In this document: positions 16,124-25,632 of the stretch, one piece after another
How the letters are laid out: each line of letters opens with the position of its first letter
How positions within the stretch are numbered: position 1 is the first letter of the stretch
DNA from: Paraclostridium hominis
GTDB taxonomy: Bacteria; Bacillota; Clostridia; Peptostreptococcales; Peptostreptococcaceae
Direction of reading: 5' to 3'
DNA length: 64,000 bases
Assembly: GCF_014306135.1 (NCBI RefSeq)
Contig: NZ_JACRWD010000001.1
Span: forward strand, 620,001 to 684,000
Notes under the pieces: generated by a model
What the model saw: only the letters and a program-made list of their open reading frames with translations
The model's database searches: none
What the model was told of the DNA's origin: nothing
Program-made: the position numbers and the translations under genes

Positions 16124-18269
16124 AGTGTTCTGAAAGACCACTTTCACTAAATTTACCATTAAATACCTTATAAATTTTATTTATAGGTTTCTTTAGTGGT
16201 AATGCAATTAATAATGAAACTATTATATATATACATAAGATGCTTATATCTTTATATAATACAGGATAATAAATCCCACCTATTGATTCTCTTAACATAG
16301 ATATTGCATAAGTAAACGGTAAATATGGATTTACCATTTGGAAAAACTTAGGAGTAACTTCAATTGGGAATGTCCCACCTGAACCAGCTACTTGAATAAC
16401 TAAAAGTATTATTCCCATAGCTTTACCCATATTTCCAAACACAGATAAAAGAGAATATACTATAAAAGTAAATACAATACTTGTAAATACAGAACCTAAT
16501 ACAAGAAGAACTGGATTTACAGATTGAACACCAAGTATATATATGTCTCCTAAACTTACTATTAGTGCTTGAATTACAGCAATAGTGGTAAAAGTAAGAC
16601 CTCTACCTAAGTATACTTGATATGGTTTATAATCTCCATGAACTTCAGCTGATAAAAGTGAAGATAATAAAAGTAAACCAACCCATAAAGATAAAACAGT
16701 GTAAAATGGAGTCATAGCAGAACCATAGTTTTCTATAGGGTATAATTTATTTTGATTAACAGTAACAGGTTCTTTTAAGAAGTTCTTTTCTTTTACTATG
16801 TCGTTTTTAAGTAATTTTACTAAATCATTTAAGTCTTCTTGATTATTAACTTTCTTTATAGCATCTGTAAGTTCGTCTACTATATTTTCTACTTTAGGCA
16901 ATTTCTCTTTTGCATAATTTATTCCTTCAATACCTTTGTCAGACAGTGAAAAAGCCGTATCTAATATACTTTCAGCTTTAGGTAATTTAGACTCAGCATC
17001 TTCTAAAGTTTTGATTACATTATCACTAACTGAATATCCTTTTTCAAAGATATTATTTATAGGAGCAGAAATTGCAGAATCAAAATTATTAGATAAATTA
17101 GATGTAATACCTTTTATATCATTTCCTACTTTTAAAACTTTATCAAGTGCACCAGATGCAGGTGTTTGACCACTTTGAAGTTGACCTTTTAAACTATTTA
17201 AAGAGTTAACTCCTTGTGTCACACTTGAATCTATATCTTTTAACTTGTTTATAGTATTAGTTAAAGGATGATTTGGTGTAAGTGAATTTAACTTATTTAA
17301 AAATTCTATTAATGATTTATTTACATTTGATAAATTATTTAACTTAGTAGATAAACTATCTGCTAAAGTTAGAGCATCATCAGTACCATTACTAATAGAA
17401 TTATTTAATGTATTTGCAGTATTAACAACAGAATTAGCTATATCATTAATTACAGATATATCATTTTTTATTATTGGAGTAATGCTATTTATACTACTTT
17501 GAGAGTTTTTCAGAAACTCTTTAACATCAGATGATAAACTTTTAGATTTATTTAAAGTTTCTTTTATTAAAGGAATATCCTTTTTTATGTCTTTAACTAA
17601 ATCTTGAACTTTATTAGCTCCATCAGATGCTAAATCTAATGTTTTATTTACATCACCAAATTTGCTTTGAATCTCAACTAAAGAGTTTTCTATATCAGTT
17701 AATTTTGGAATTTGACCTTCAAGTTCTATACCTAATTCATTAGAGGCTTCAAATAAAATTTGACTTACAGTTTCAACAACAGTTTGATTTATTTGTAGTT
17801 GTATTGTTGAAGCTCCCTTATCAGTGATTTTAGGAGCTATAGCATTTATTTTTTCATTAACTGTATAAATTAACTTTCCTTTTTTAACATCTGAAGTTAT
17901 AAGAGAAGTTAAATCTTTTGAAAAGTCACTTGGAATTTCTATTGAAGCATAGTATGAACCATCCTTAACACCATCTAGTGCTTTCTTTTTACTAACGAAC
18001 TTCCATCCTAAATCACTATTTTCTCTTAAGTTTTTTTCAAGCTCATCTCCTATATTAATGTGCTTATCTTTTACGGTAGTACCTTTATCATTATTTACAA
18101 CAGCTACTGATATATTACTAGTACTACCATATGGATCCCAAGATGCTTTTATATTAAACCATGCATATAAAGATGGTAATATACAAAGTGCTCCTACAAC
18201 AATAAGCATTGCATAGTTAGTAAATATATCCTTTACGTCTTTTTTGAATATACCAAGTATATTTCTCAA
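16122..18269 (-). CDS. YhgE/Pip-domain membrane protein (ABC-2-like)
   Basis: A 715-residue membrane protein. One N-terminal helix (about residues 15-38, AMLIVVGALCILPSLYAWFNIKASWDPYGS, the YhgE/Pip signature region) is followed by a long extracellular, coiled-coil-rich part (about 150-510) and five C-terminal helices forming an ABC-2-type permease-like domain (SLWVGLLLLSSLLSAEVHGD). Relatives include phage-infection protein Pip and EsaA-like secretion parts; transport of a surface molecule is likely but unproven. SD GGAGG favours TTG 18269 as start; a longer form from TTG 18287 is possible. No type VII or ATPase gene is adjacent. Confidence 0.85.
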   Translation of the reverse strand: MRNILGIFKKDVKDIFTNYAMLIVVGALCILPSLYAWFNIKASWDPYGSTSNISVAVVNNDKGTTVKDKHINIGDELEKNLRENSDLGWKFVSKKKALDGVKDGSYYASIEIPSDFSKDLTSLITSDVKKGKLIYTVNEKINAIAPKITDKGASTIQLQINQTVVETVSQILFEASNELGIELEGQIPKLTDIENSLVEIQSKFGDVNKTLDLASDGANKVQDLVKDIKKDIPLIKETLNKSKSLSSDVKEFLKNSQSSINSITPIIKNDISVINDIANSVVNTANTLNNSISNGTDDALTLADSLSTKLNNLSNVNKSLIEFLNKLNSLTPNHPLTNTINKLKDIDSSVTQGVNSLNSLKGQLQSGQTPASGALDKVLKVGNDIKGITSNLSNNFDSAISAPINNIFEKGYSVSDNVIKTLEDAESKLPKAESILDTAFSLSDKGIEGINYAKEKLPKVENIVDELTDAIKKVNNQEDLNDLVKLLKNDIVKEKNFLKEPVTVNQNKLYPIENYGSAMTPFYTVLSLWVGLLLLSSLLSAEVHGDYKPYQVYLGRGLTFTTIAVIQALIVSLGDIYILGVQSVNPVLLVLGSVFTSIVFTFIVYSLLSVFGNMGKAMGIILLVIQVAGSGGTFPIEVTPKFFQMVNPYLPFTYAISMLRESIGGIYYPVLYKDISILCIYIIVSLLIALPLKKPINKIYKVFNGKFSESGLSEH

Positions 18270-18410
18270 TATAATATTCACCTCCAAAAGTAAGAATTCT
18301 AATGAATTTAAATTATAATGTTTTTAAAGTTAAAAGTCAATATTAAAGTTAAAATATGTAATACAGAATTAATATTATATAGTAATTATAACCAAATTAA
18401 TTTAATATAT

Positions 18411-18452
18411 TAGCATAAAAAAATAGTCCATGTAGGACCATTTTTTTATGCT
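18411..18452. terminator. Terminator (minus strand YjiH gene), symmetric
   Basis: Long hairpin TAGCATAAAAAAATAGTCC with ATGTA loop and complement; T run on the minus strand. Confidence 0.85.
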
Positions 18453-19825
18453 AATATAAGTCTAGCTAATAATGTTATAATTGGTAGTGATATTAAAGTT
18501 CTAGTTAAAAATACTATAAATAAATCTTTTAAGTTAAAAGGTATATCTGACTTTAGTATAACTGCACCAGTCTCTGTTAAATATATAAGTTGAGTTATAG
18601 ATAAAGCCCCTATTATAAATTTAGTTAATATATCAAAAGTATCTGCTGAAACCATTATAGATGGAAGGAACATATCTGCAAATCCAACTAAAACAGCTGG
18701 AGCAGCTTCTACAGCATTAGGTATTTGTAGCAGTTTTAGTATAAATACTACAGGGAAAGATATCCAATTAAATATTGGAGTAAATTCAGCAACAACAAGT
18801 GCTAAAGTTCCCCATGCCATAACAAGAGGAAGTAAAGCTAAATACATATCTATAACAGTTTTAAATCCATTTTTTATTATTACTTCTAAAGAAGGAGCAT
18901 TTTCTGCTCTATTTAAAGCTTTAGATAAAGCAAAATCTATTACGTTTTCACCTTCAGGTATTAAATCTTCTTTTAGATGATCTACATTTTGATATGTTTC
19001 ATCCTTAATTTTTGCTAGAGGATATATACGAGGCATTATAATAGCACAAGCTAATGATGCTATACACACAGTTCCATAAAATGGAACAAAGAGATTCATA
19101 AGTCCTAATTGATCAGCTATAACTGTAGAAAATGGTAATGATACTAATGAGAAACAAACAGATATTATACAGGCTTCTTTTGCAGTATAAAAACCTTGTT
19201 TATATTGTGTATTAGTTATCATAATACCTAAAGTACCATCTCCTAACCAAGATGAGATAGCATCTACTGCAGCGCGTCCAGGAACTTTAAAAATTTTATA
19301 CATAAACTTAGATATTAAAGTTCCTACAAAATCCATAAGTCCAAAATCAACAACTAAAGGTAATAAGAATCCAGAAACTAAAAATATAGCTAAAAGGCTA
19401 GGTAAAACACCTAATATAGTTTGACCAGTAACTTCAGATTTAATAAATTCTGGACCAAAACCAAGCACTGTCATAGAAATAAATAAAGCCCCTAATATTC
19501 TAAATGATAACCAAAATAAAGGCACATCTAAAACACTTTTTAAAAAATCATTTTTTATATTTATGAATTTACTTAAAATAGATAGTATAGCAGAACAAAC
19601 AATTACTACAAGTGCTATATGATCTAGATAATTTGCAAATGAAATTTTAAGAAGTTCAGCTAAAAATCCAATACCTATATTTATAGAAGATATACCTTCA
19701 ATAGGTACAAATTTACCATAGGGAAGTGGTATTACAAATAAAAGTAACCCAATTAATGATGGTATTAAAAACTTTAAAAAACTACTTGATTTATTTTCAT
19801 TGTAAATATCAATATTTTTCTCCAT
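18446..19825 (-). CDS. YjiH-family (nucleoside-recognition gate domain) membrane protein
   Basis: A 459-residue polytopic membrane protein, about ten hydrophobic segments, with the Gate/nucleoside-recognition domain arrangement of YjiH and SpmA/SpmB relatives (for example VDAISSWLGDGTLGIMITNTQYKQGFYTAKEA and the C-terminal LIYLTETGAVILKSDIPF). The family is presumed to transport small solutes, but no substrate is established to my knowledge. Its transcript begins with a T-box RNA, so expression should rise when one tRNA is uncharged, which suggests that the solute is an amino acid or peptide. Start ATG after AAAGGAG. Confidence 0.85.
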   Translation of the reverse strand: MEKNIDIYNENKSSSFLKFLIPSLIGLLLFVIPLPYGKFVPIEGISSINIGIGFLAELLKISFANYLDHIALVVIVCSAILSILSKFINIKNDFLKSVLDVPLFWLSFRILGALFISMTVLGFGPEFIKSEVTGQTILGVLPSLLAIFLVSGFLLPLVVDFGLMDFVGTLISKFMYKIFKVPGRAAVDAISSWLGDGTLGIMITNTQYKQGFYTAKEACIISVCFSLVSLPFSTVIADQLGLMNLFVPFYGTVCIASLACAIIMPRIYPLAKIKDETYQNVDHLKEDLIPEGENVIDFALSKALNRAENAPSLEVIIKNGFKTVIDMYLALLPLVMAWGTLALVVAEFTPIFNWISFPVVFILKLLQIPNAVEAAPAVLVGFADMFLPSIMVSADTFDILTKFIIGALSITQLIYLTETGAVILKSDIPFNLKDLFIVFLTRTLISLPIITLLARLILA

Positions 19826-19879
19826 AAAACAATATCTCCTTTTAAGTATTTAAATTGTAAATTTAATATAAATGCACTT

Positions 19880-20130
19880 ATATTTAAAATTAAAAAAGTC
19901 CCTTGGCTAAAAGCCAAGAGACGAATATTTTCCGCGGTACCACTCTGGTTGATAGAATAAATATAAAATTCTATCCACTTAATCTCTTAAGGCGAGAAAA
20001 CCTATAGTCATACTTAGTTTCAAACTATATTCTCCAAAGCTCTCTTCACTTAAATTTCAATGTTAAGCTTCCACCATCCTTAACTCTCTATAAAATTCAC
20101 TTAAGCTACTCTCTTTTTCACAGAATTTTT
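19880..20130 (-). promoter_or_regulatory. T-box leader of the YjiH-type gene
   Basis: On the minus strand: GTTAAGGATGGTGGAAGCTT, GAAGAGAGCTTTGGAG, AGAGTGGTACCGCGG (19931-19946) and a terminator AGTCCCTTGGC-type hairpin with T run at about 19885-19915. These are the conserved T-box parts. The specifier region after GGAG reads AATATAGTTTGAAAC; GTT (Val) is one reading, with AGT or TTT also possible. The gap 19826-20290 holds only this leader, its promoter and the start region of the next gene. Confidence 0.9.
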
Positions 20131-20147
20131 AATATTTAGTTTATATT

Positions 20148-20176
20148 ATCGTAATAGAAAATATAGATATTGTCAA
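20148..20176 (-). promoter_or_regulatory. Sigma-A promoter of the YjiH T-box leader
   Basis: On the minus strand TTGACA (20176-20171), 17 bases, TACGAT (20153-20148), just upstream of the leader. Confidence 0.6.
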
Positions 20177-20290
20177 TAAAAAATTTATAAAAAGTTTTAA
20201 GAATTTAAAGAAAATTAATCTAAAAGAATTTTAATAAAAAATAAAGCATAGTATATAATGGTAATAATCATATGTTTTGGAGGGATGTTT

Positions 20291-20890
20291 TTGTCTATTA
20301 ATTATGAAAAAGCAGTTGAACTTTTAGAAAATAAAGAAATTGAAAAATCAAAGCAATATTTTTTAAAAGCATATGAAGAAGGATTTAAAAAATCATCATA
20401 TTACTTAAGAAAAATAAGAAATGAACAAAACAATTTTATTAAAAATACAAATGATTTTAAGTATGATATTATAAAAAGCAATTTGGGATATGAAGTTGAA
20501 ATACCAAATCATTTTAAGAAAATAGATACTATAAATGATAAGTGTTTTGATACCATAACTTTAGAAAAAGATGAAAATTTTGAGTTATATAATATAAAAA
20601 CTCAAGGATTTTTAATAGAAATACCAAGTGAATGTGTAGATTTAATTTCTATAGATTCAATCATAAATCATATATTGAATATAGATGAAATTATAGAATA
20701 CGAAAATGAAAAAATTAGTGGAAAGATTGTAAAAACAAGAGCTCTAGATGGCATAATAAGTTATACTTTAATGACAGTTGGTAAAAATGGAATATATGAA
20801 TTTAAAATAAATGTAGATGAATTTTTGGAAGAACAGTATAAAAATGTAATAGATAAGATGTTTAATAGTTTCAATATTTTAAGTATATAA
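20291..20890 (+). CDS. Hypothetical protein with N-terminal TPR-like segment
   Basis: A 199-residue cytoplasmic protein. Residues 1-40 (YEKAVELLENKEIEKSKQYFLKAYEEGF) look like one tetratricopeptide-type helical pair; the rest is mixed alpha/beta with no motif I know, though it resembles PsbP/DcrB-like folds in its hydrophobic pattern. I chose TTG 20291 because GGAGGG lies six bases upstream; the longer frame from 20258 would read through that ribosome site. Monocistronic. Function unknown. Confidence 0.65.
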   Translation: MSINYEKAVELLENKEIEKSKQYFLKAYEEGFKKSSYYLRKIRNEQNNFIKNTNDFKYDIIKSNLGYEVEIPNHFKKIDTINDKCFDTITLEKDENFELYNIKTQGFLIEIPSECVDLISIDSIINHILNIDEIIEYENEKISGKIVKTRALDGIISYTLMTVGKNGIYEFKINVDEFLEEQYKNVIDKMFNSFNILSI

Positions 20891-20939
20891 TATAAAAAAC
20901 TATATGTTTAAAAAATCTAAACATATAGTTTTTTATATT
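20891..20939. terminator. Bidirectional terminator
   Basis: AAAAAACTATATGTTTA paired with its complement, between convergent genes. Confidence 0.9.
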
Positions 20940-22854
20940 AATTATTATTTTTTAATTTTTCTATCTCATCGGCTAAATTATTTAAATATTCCCATCTTTC
21001 ATATTTATATTCAAGATCTTTTTCTAAAGAAGCTTTTTCATCAAGCATTTCTTGAAGCTTTGTAAAATCAGTTGAATACTTATCTAAATTATCATCAATA
21101 GATTGTATTTTATCTTCAAGTAAAGCTATATCATCATCTATAGTATCAAACTCTCTTTGTTCATTAAAAGTAAATTTTAGTTTTTTATTATTTTTAGGTT
21201 TTTCTTTCTTTACAGAGTTAGAAGATGGTTTAACCTCAATATTTTCTATCTGAATAGGTTGACTTTCTTTATACACTAGGTACTCACTGTAATTTCCTGT
21301 GTATATATTAATATTTCCAAGACCTTCATAAGCAAATATCTTATTACATATTCTATCTAAGAAATATCTATCATGAGAAACACATATAACAACACCAGGA
21401 AACTCATCTAAATAATCTTCTAATCTATTTAGAGTTTCAATATCTAAATCATTGGTAGGCTCGTCTAAAAGAAGAACATTAGGTGCACTCATTAATGTTC
21501 TAAGAAGATGAAGTCTACGTCTTTCTCCACCTGAAAGTTTTCTTATATGAGTATATTGCATAGCTCCATCAAATAAAAATCTTTCACACATTTGAGATGC
21601 AGTTATTTTTTGTCCATCAGAAGTTTCTATATAATCACTTACTTCCTTTACATAGTCAATAGCGCGCATATCAAGATTCATATGAGAATCATCTTGTGAG
21701 AAGCATCCTATTTTTACAGTTTCTCCTATTTCAATATGACCACTATCAGGTTTAAGTTTACCATTTAATATATTTATTAAAGTAGATTTACCCATACCAT
21801 TTTTACCAATAATACCTATTCTATCAGTACGAGAAAGAGCATATTCTAAATTATTTATAATTTTTTTATCACCGAAAGATTTAGATATGTTATGAATTTC
21901 TATTATCTTTTTACCTAATCTACTAGATGCAGTAGAAATTTCTAAATTATCTTTTCTATAAGTAGGTACATCATTTACAAGTTCATCAAATCTTTGAAGT
22001 CTAGCTTTTTGTTTTGTTGTACGAGCACGAGCGCCTCGTCTTACCCATGCAAGTTCAGTTCTTATTAAATTTTGTCTTTTTTGCTCCATACTTGATTCTA
22101 AGGCTAATCTCTCTATTTTTTTCTCAAGAAAAACTGAGTAGTTGCCATCATAACTAAAAAGTTTACCTCTATCAAGTTCTATTATTCTATTAGTAACTCT
22201 ATCTAAAAAGTATCTATCGTGAGTTATCATAAGTAGTGAAATATTTTTATTATTTAAATATTCTTCTAACCAATTTATCGTATCATTATCTAGATGGTTT
22301 GTAGGCTCATCTAATATTAATAACTCACATGGAGTTATAAGAGCAGAAGCTAATGAAATTCTTTTTCTTTGACCGCCTGATAGTTCAGCTACTTTTTGAT
22401 TAAAATTATTAACACCAAGTTTTGTTAATACAGTTTTTGCTTCACTTTCTAAATCCCATAGTTTAAGGCTGTCAATTTTATCTTGTAATTTTATCAATTC
22501 ATTATTTAAAGAATCATTATATTCTAAACTTAATTTATCTAATACTTTTTGATAATCACAAAGAAGCCTCATTTCACTTGAAGTTCCTTTAAAGACTTGT
22601 TCTAAAACTGTGGCACTTTCGTCGTAATATGGATTTTGAGGAAGATATTCTATCCTAACTTTATTTGGTTTTGTTATATTTCCACTATCTGTTTCTTCTA
22701 CACCTGCTATTATTTTAAGCAAAGTAGATTTACCAGTACCGTTTACACCGATTAAACCTATTTTGTCACCTTCATTTATTCCTAAAGATATATTATTAAC
22801 TAGTATTTTTTCAGAGTAACTCTTTGTTATATTTTCTAATGTAATTAAATTCAT
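20938..22854 (-). CDS. ABC-F family ATPase (Uup/YdiF-like)
   Basis: A 638-residue soluble protein with two ABC ATPase domains and no membrane segments. Walker A motifs are GVNGTGKS (about residue 37) and GKNGMGKS (about 352); signatures are LSGGQRKR and LSGGERRR; both Walker B regions end in LLDEPTNHLD and LLDEPTNDLD. The linker (about 230-310) contains the ARARTTKQKAR ribosome-contact type sequence and a C-terminal coiled coil (about 560-635) follows, as in Uup. ABC-F proteins act on the ribosome (E site) in translation rescue or antibiotic protection; this looks like a housekeeping Uup/YdiF form rather than a resistance type. Start ATG after AAGGGTGG. Confidence 0.93.
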   Translation of the reverse strand: MNLITLENITKSYSEKILVNNISLGINEGDKIGLIGVNGTGKSTLLKIIAGVEETDSGNITKPNKVRIEYLPQNPYYDESATVLEQVFKGTSSEMRLLCDYQKVLDKLSLEYNDSLNNELIKLQDKIDSLKLWDLESEAKTVLTKLGVNNFNQKVAELSGGQRKRISLASALITPCELLILDEPTNHLDNDTINWLEEYLNNKNISLLMITHDRYFLDRVTNRIIELDRGKLFSYDGNYSVFLEKKIERLALESSMEQKRQNLIRTELAWVRRGARARTTKQKARLQRFDELVNDVPTYRKDNLEISTASSRLGKKIIEIHNISKSFGDKKIINNLEYALSRTDRIGIIGKNGMGKSTLINILNGKLKPDSGHIEIGETVKIGCFSQDDSHMNLDMRAIDYVKEVSDYIETSDGQKITASQMCERFLFDGAMQYTHIRKLSGGERRRLHLLRTLMSAPNVLLLDEPTNDLDIETLNRLEDYLDEFPGVVICVSHDRYFLDRICNKIFAYEGLGNINIYTGNYSEYLVYKESQPIQIENIEVKPSSNSVKKEKPKNNKKLKFTFNEQREFDTIDDDIALLEDKIQSIDDNLDKYSTDFTKLQEMLDEKASLEKDLEYKYERWEYLNNLADEIEKLKNNN

Positions 22855-22928
22855 GTTACCACCCTTATTGTTATTTTAATTTACTAAACTATTATAACAG
22901 TTTTTAGATTATATAGGAATTTTAAATA

Positions 22929-22969
22929 AAAATAAGATGTAGCTTTATTTAACCACATCTTATTTTTTT
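22929..22969 (-). terminator. Terminator of the small minus-strand gene
   Basis: AATAAGATGTGG...CTACATCTTATTTTT on the minus strand, overlapping the last codons. Confidence 0.75.
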
Positions 22970-23259
22970 AAAACTTTTCTTTTAATTTTTTTTCTTTTTT
23001 TTATGTAAGATCTATCAAATGTATCTAAAATTTTAGATTCTGTATTATTTTCTTCTTCTAACTTAGCCTTACAAGATATCCTTATTTCAGAAGCTAAAGC
23101 TAATTCTTCACCAAGAGCTACTAAAAATGATCCTAATATTCCTAAGTTTTCATCTTCATCTATTTCTTGAGATATTATTGATGCAAATATAGCTACTAAA
23201 ATCATATATTGATTTGCAAAAGTATTACAATTATTATAATAATTTGTTTTTTTAGGCAT
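22960..23259 (-). CDS. Small hypothetical protein (DUF6774-like pattern)
   Basis: A 99-residue protein with a hydrophobic central stretch (MILVAIFASIISQEI then LGILGSFLVALGEELALAS) and a strongly basic C-terminus (KKRKKIKRKVLKK). The central pattern of two amphipathic helices with an acidic turn and LGEELA resembles small DUF6774-type proteins, but I cannot confirm this. It has a good ribosome site (AAGGAGG, five bases before ATG) and its own terminator, so it is a real gene. Function unknown. Confidence 0.65.
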   Translation of the reverse strand: MPKKTNYYNNCNTFANQYMILVAIFASIISQEIDEDENLGILGSFLVALGEELALASEIRISCKAKLEEENNTESKILDTFDRSYIKKRKKIKRKVLKK

Positions 23260-23424
23260 AGTACCTCCTTTATAATTATAATATATGATTAAAATATAAA
23301 TGTGACACTTGAAATTATTAAAGAATAAGAAACATATTTATATAATATATTTGATTATAAAGAAACATAATATTAAAATAGATATAAGACTAGATAACAT
23401 ACATATTGAAAAGTGGTGATGTAG

Positions 23425-24306
23425 ATGAAAAAAATAAAATTTATATACAATCCAAATTCAGGAGATAAAAAAATAATCTATAAGCTAGATGATATAATAT
23501 CAAAATTTCAGGATAATGGATATATAGTGGTTCCATATAGAATATCTAAAAATAATACAATGGAAAATGGACTAGAAGATATAAATGATAATTATGAATA
23601 TATTTTAGTGGCTGGAGGAGATGGAAGTATAGATAGATTAGTAAATTATATGAAAAAAAATAATATCAATTTACCTATAGCAATACTTCCAACAGGAACA
23701 GCAAATGATTTTGCTAATGTACTTAATATACCACTAGATATTAATTTAGCAATAGATAAAATAATAAATTCTAAGCCTAAGTCTATAGATTTAGGTATAA
23801 TAAATAAAGATTATTTTGTAAATATAGCAAGTACTGGTATGTTTACGGATGTGTCACAAAGGGTAGATGAAAATTTAAAAAATTCAATAGGAAGAGTATC
23901 ATATATTATAAAAGGAATAGAAGATGCACTTCATCTTAGAAAATTTAGTGTAAGTGTAAAATCAAAAGAGTTAGAATATGAAGGGGATATGTATTTAATA
24001 TTAATACTAAATGGGAGAACTGCAGGAAATATAAGTTTAGCACATTATGCTATGCTAGATGATGGTTTATTAGATGTTATAATATTTAAAGCTATGCCAA
24101 TACCAAAGACTATTCCGCTTATTTTAGATATTATAAAAGGTGCACCTATAGATAAGTATAATGAAATAATATACTTTAAAACTGATGAGCTTTATATAAA
24201 CTGTGAAGAAGACATAGTAACAGATATAGATGGTGAAAGAGGACCAAATTTTCCTTTGCATATAAAATGTGATAAACAAGGAATTCAAATATTAGGAATT
24301 GAATAG
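23425..24306 (+). CDS. Diacylglycerol/lipid kinase family protein (YegS/DgkB type)
   Basis: A 293-residue lipid kinase of the DAGK catalytic family. The nucleotide-binding GGDGSIDRLVN is near residue 71 and PTGTANDFANVL near residue 95; the C-terminal beta domain holds DGLLDVIIFK and the IDGE acidic motif (TDIDGERGP). It phosphorylates diacylglycerol or a related lipid at the inner face of the membrane; closest known roles are DgkB recycling of diacylglycerol from lipoteichoic-acid synthesis and the sphingoid-like YegS. The length is normal. Start ATG after GTGGTG. Monocistronic with a terminator. Confidence 0.9.
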   Translation: MKKIKFIYNPNSGDKKIIYKLDDIISKFQDNGYIVVPYRISKNNTMENGLEDINDNYEYILVAGGDGSIDRLVNYMKKNNINLPIAILPTGTANDFANVLNIPLDINLAIDKIINSKPKSIDLGIINKDYFVNIASTGMFTDVSQRVDENLKNSIGRVSYIIKGIEDALHLRKFSVSVKSKELEYEGDMYLILILNGRTAGNISLAHYAMLDDGLLDVIIFKAMPIPKTIPLILDIIKGAPIDKYNEIIYFKTDELYINCEEDIVTDIDGERGPNFPLHIKCDKQGIQILGIE

Positions 24307-24313
24307 TTATATT

Positions 24314-24352
24314 ACTAAAATCCACATTGATACATATGTGGATTTTAGTTTA
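24314..24352 (+). terminator. Rho-independent terminator
   Basis: ACTAAAATCCACAT paired with ATGTGGATTTTAGT. Confidence 0.85.
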
Positions 24353-24399
24353 TACTTATGATAGAAATTATGGTTTAACTTTAGAAAAAGGAGATAAAT

Positions 24400-25602
24400 A
24401 TGGAAAAATTATATTATAAAGATCAATATATAAAGGAATTTACAGCAGAAATAATCGATATAAAGGAAAAAGATTCAAATTTTCATATACAATTAGATAA
24501 AACTGCATTTTTCCCGGGTGGAGGAGGACAATTTTGTGATAGTGGAAAAATTGACAATCATGAAGTTATAGATGTATATGAAGAAAATGGTATAGTTTAT
24601 CATGTTACAAAAACTAAGCCTATAAAGATACATAAAGTAAAGTGTAGTATAGATTGGGAAAAAAGAGAAGATGGGATGAATCAACATTTTGGACAACATG
24701 TACTTTCTGGATGTTTTTTTAAACTATTTAATGCAAATACTGTAGGGTTTCATTTGGGAAAAGAATTTAGCACTGTAGATATACAAGGGATGTTGACTGA
24801 AGAACAAATAAGAAAAGCTGAAGAATTTGCAAATGAAATAATTGAAAAGGACATAATGGTGGAATTTTTAACTCCAGATAGAAAAGAACTTAAAAAAATG
24901 GGATTAAGAAGAGATTTACCTAAAACAAATGAACAAATAAGAGTTGTAAAAATAGGAGATTTAGATATAAATGCATGTTGTGGAGTTCATCCAAGATCAA
25001 CATTATCTCTTAGAATGATAAAAATAAAAAGATTTGAAAAGTGTAGAGATGCTATAAGAATAGAGTATTTAGCTGGCAAAAGAGCTATAGATTACAGCAT
25101 AGAAAAAGATAGATATTTAAATGAAATATGTAGATATTTAAGTTGTAGTGATAAAGAAGCTATAAAAGGAATTCAAAGCTTAAATGATAAATTAAATGAA
25201 GTCATATATAAAAATAAAAAGATAGAAGATAAAATATCTAATTATCAAGTTAAGGAAATGACAGATTCTGCAGATAAATTAGGTGAAGTTTCTTTAGTTA
25301 GAAAGATTTATGAAAATGAAAATGTAAAATATGTATCAAAAGTAGTTTCTAAGTTAGTAGAAAATGATAATACTATAGCTTTAATGGGAGTCAAAGCTGA
25401 TGATAAATCAAGTTTTATATTTGCATCATCTAAAAATCTTAACAAATTAAATATGAATGATTTATTAAAAGATTCTATAAAATTAGTAGATGGAAGGGGA
25501 GGAGGAAGTAAAGTTTTAGCCCAAGGTGGGGGAAAAGATAATGGAAATGTTGAATCAGTTTTAAATTACGCATCTATGAAAATTGAAAATATATTGAAAT
25601 AA
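24400..25602 (+). CDS. Alanyl-tRNA editing protein with DHHA1 domain (AlaX-L type)
   Basis: A 400-residue stand-alone homolog of the editing half of alanyl-tRNA synthetase. It lacks the aminoacylation core. The zinc site is visible as HFGQH (residues about 93-97) and CCGVH (about 186-190); the glycine-rich GGGGQF near residue 38 is typical; the C-terminal DHHA1 domain ends in GRGGGSKVLAQGGG. It hydrolyses Ser- or Gly-mischarged tRNA-Ala in trans. The central coiled coil (about 255-290) links the parts. Start ATG after AAAGGAG. Monocistronic, closed by a bidirectional terminator. Confidence 0.9.
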   Translation: MEKLYYKDQYIKEFTAEIIDIKEKDSNFHIQLDKTAFFPGGGGQFCDSGKIDNHEVIDVYEENGIVYHVTKTKPIKIHKVKCSIDWEKREDGMNQHFGQHVLSGCFFKLFNANTVGFHLGKEFSTVDIQGMLTEEQIRKAEEFANEIIEKDIMVEFLTPDRKELKKMGLRRDLPKTNEQIRVVKIGDLDINACCGVHPRSTLSLRMIKIKRFEKCRDAIRIEYLAGKRAIDYSIEKDRYLNEICRYLSCSDKEAIKGIQSLNDKLNEVIYKNKKIEDKISNYQVKEMTDSADKLGEVSLVRKIYENENVKYVSKVVSKLVENDNTIALMGVKADDKSSFIFASSKNLNKLNMNDLLKDSIKLVDGRGGGSKVLAQGGGKDNGNVESVLNYASMKIENILK

Positions 25603-25603
25603 A

Positions 25604-25632
25604 AAATAGAGTAGGAATTTCCTACTCTATTA
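25604..25632. terminator. Bidirectional terminator
   Basis: AATAGAGTAGGAA with TTCCTACTCTATT, between convergent genes. Confidence 0.8.

Noticed and set aside
20938..22854. ABC-F antibiotic-resistance protein
   Set aside because: The C-terminal coiled coil and general pattern fit Uup/YdiF-like housekeeping proteins; nothing points to resistance.
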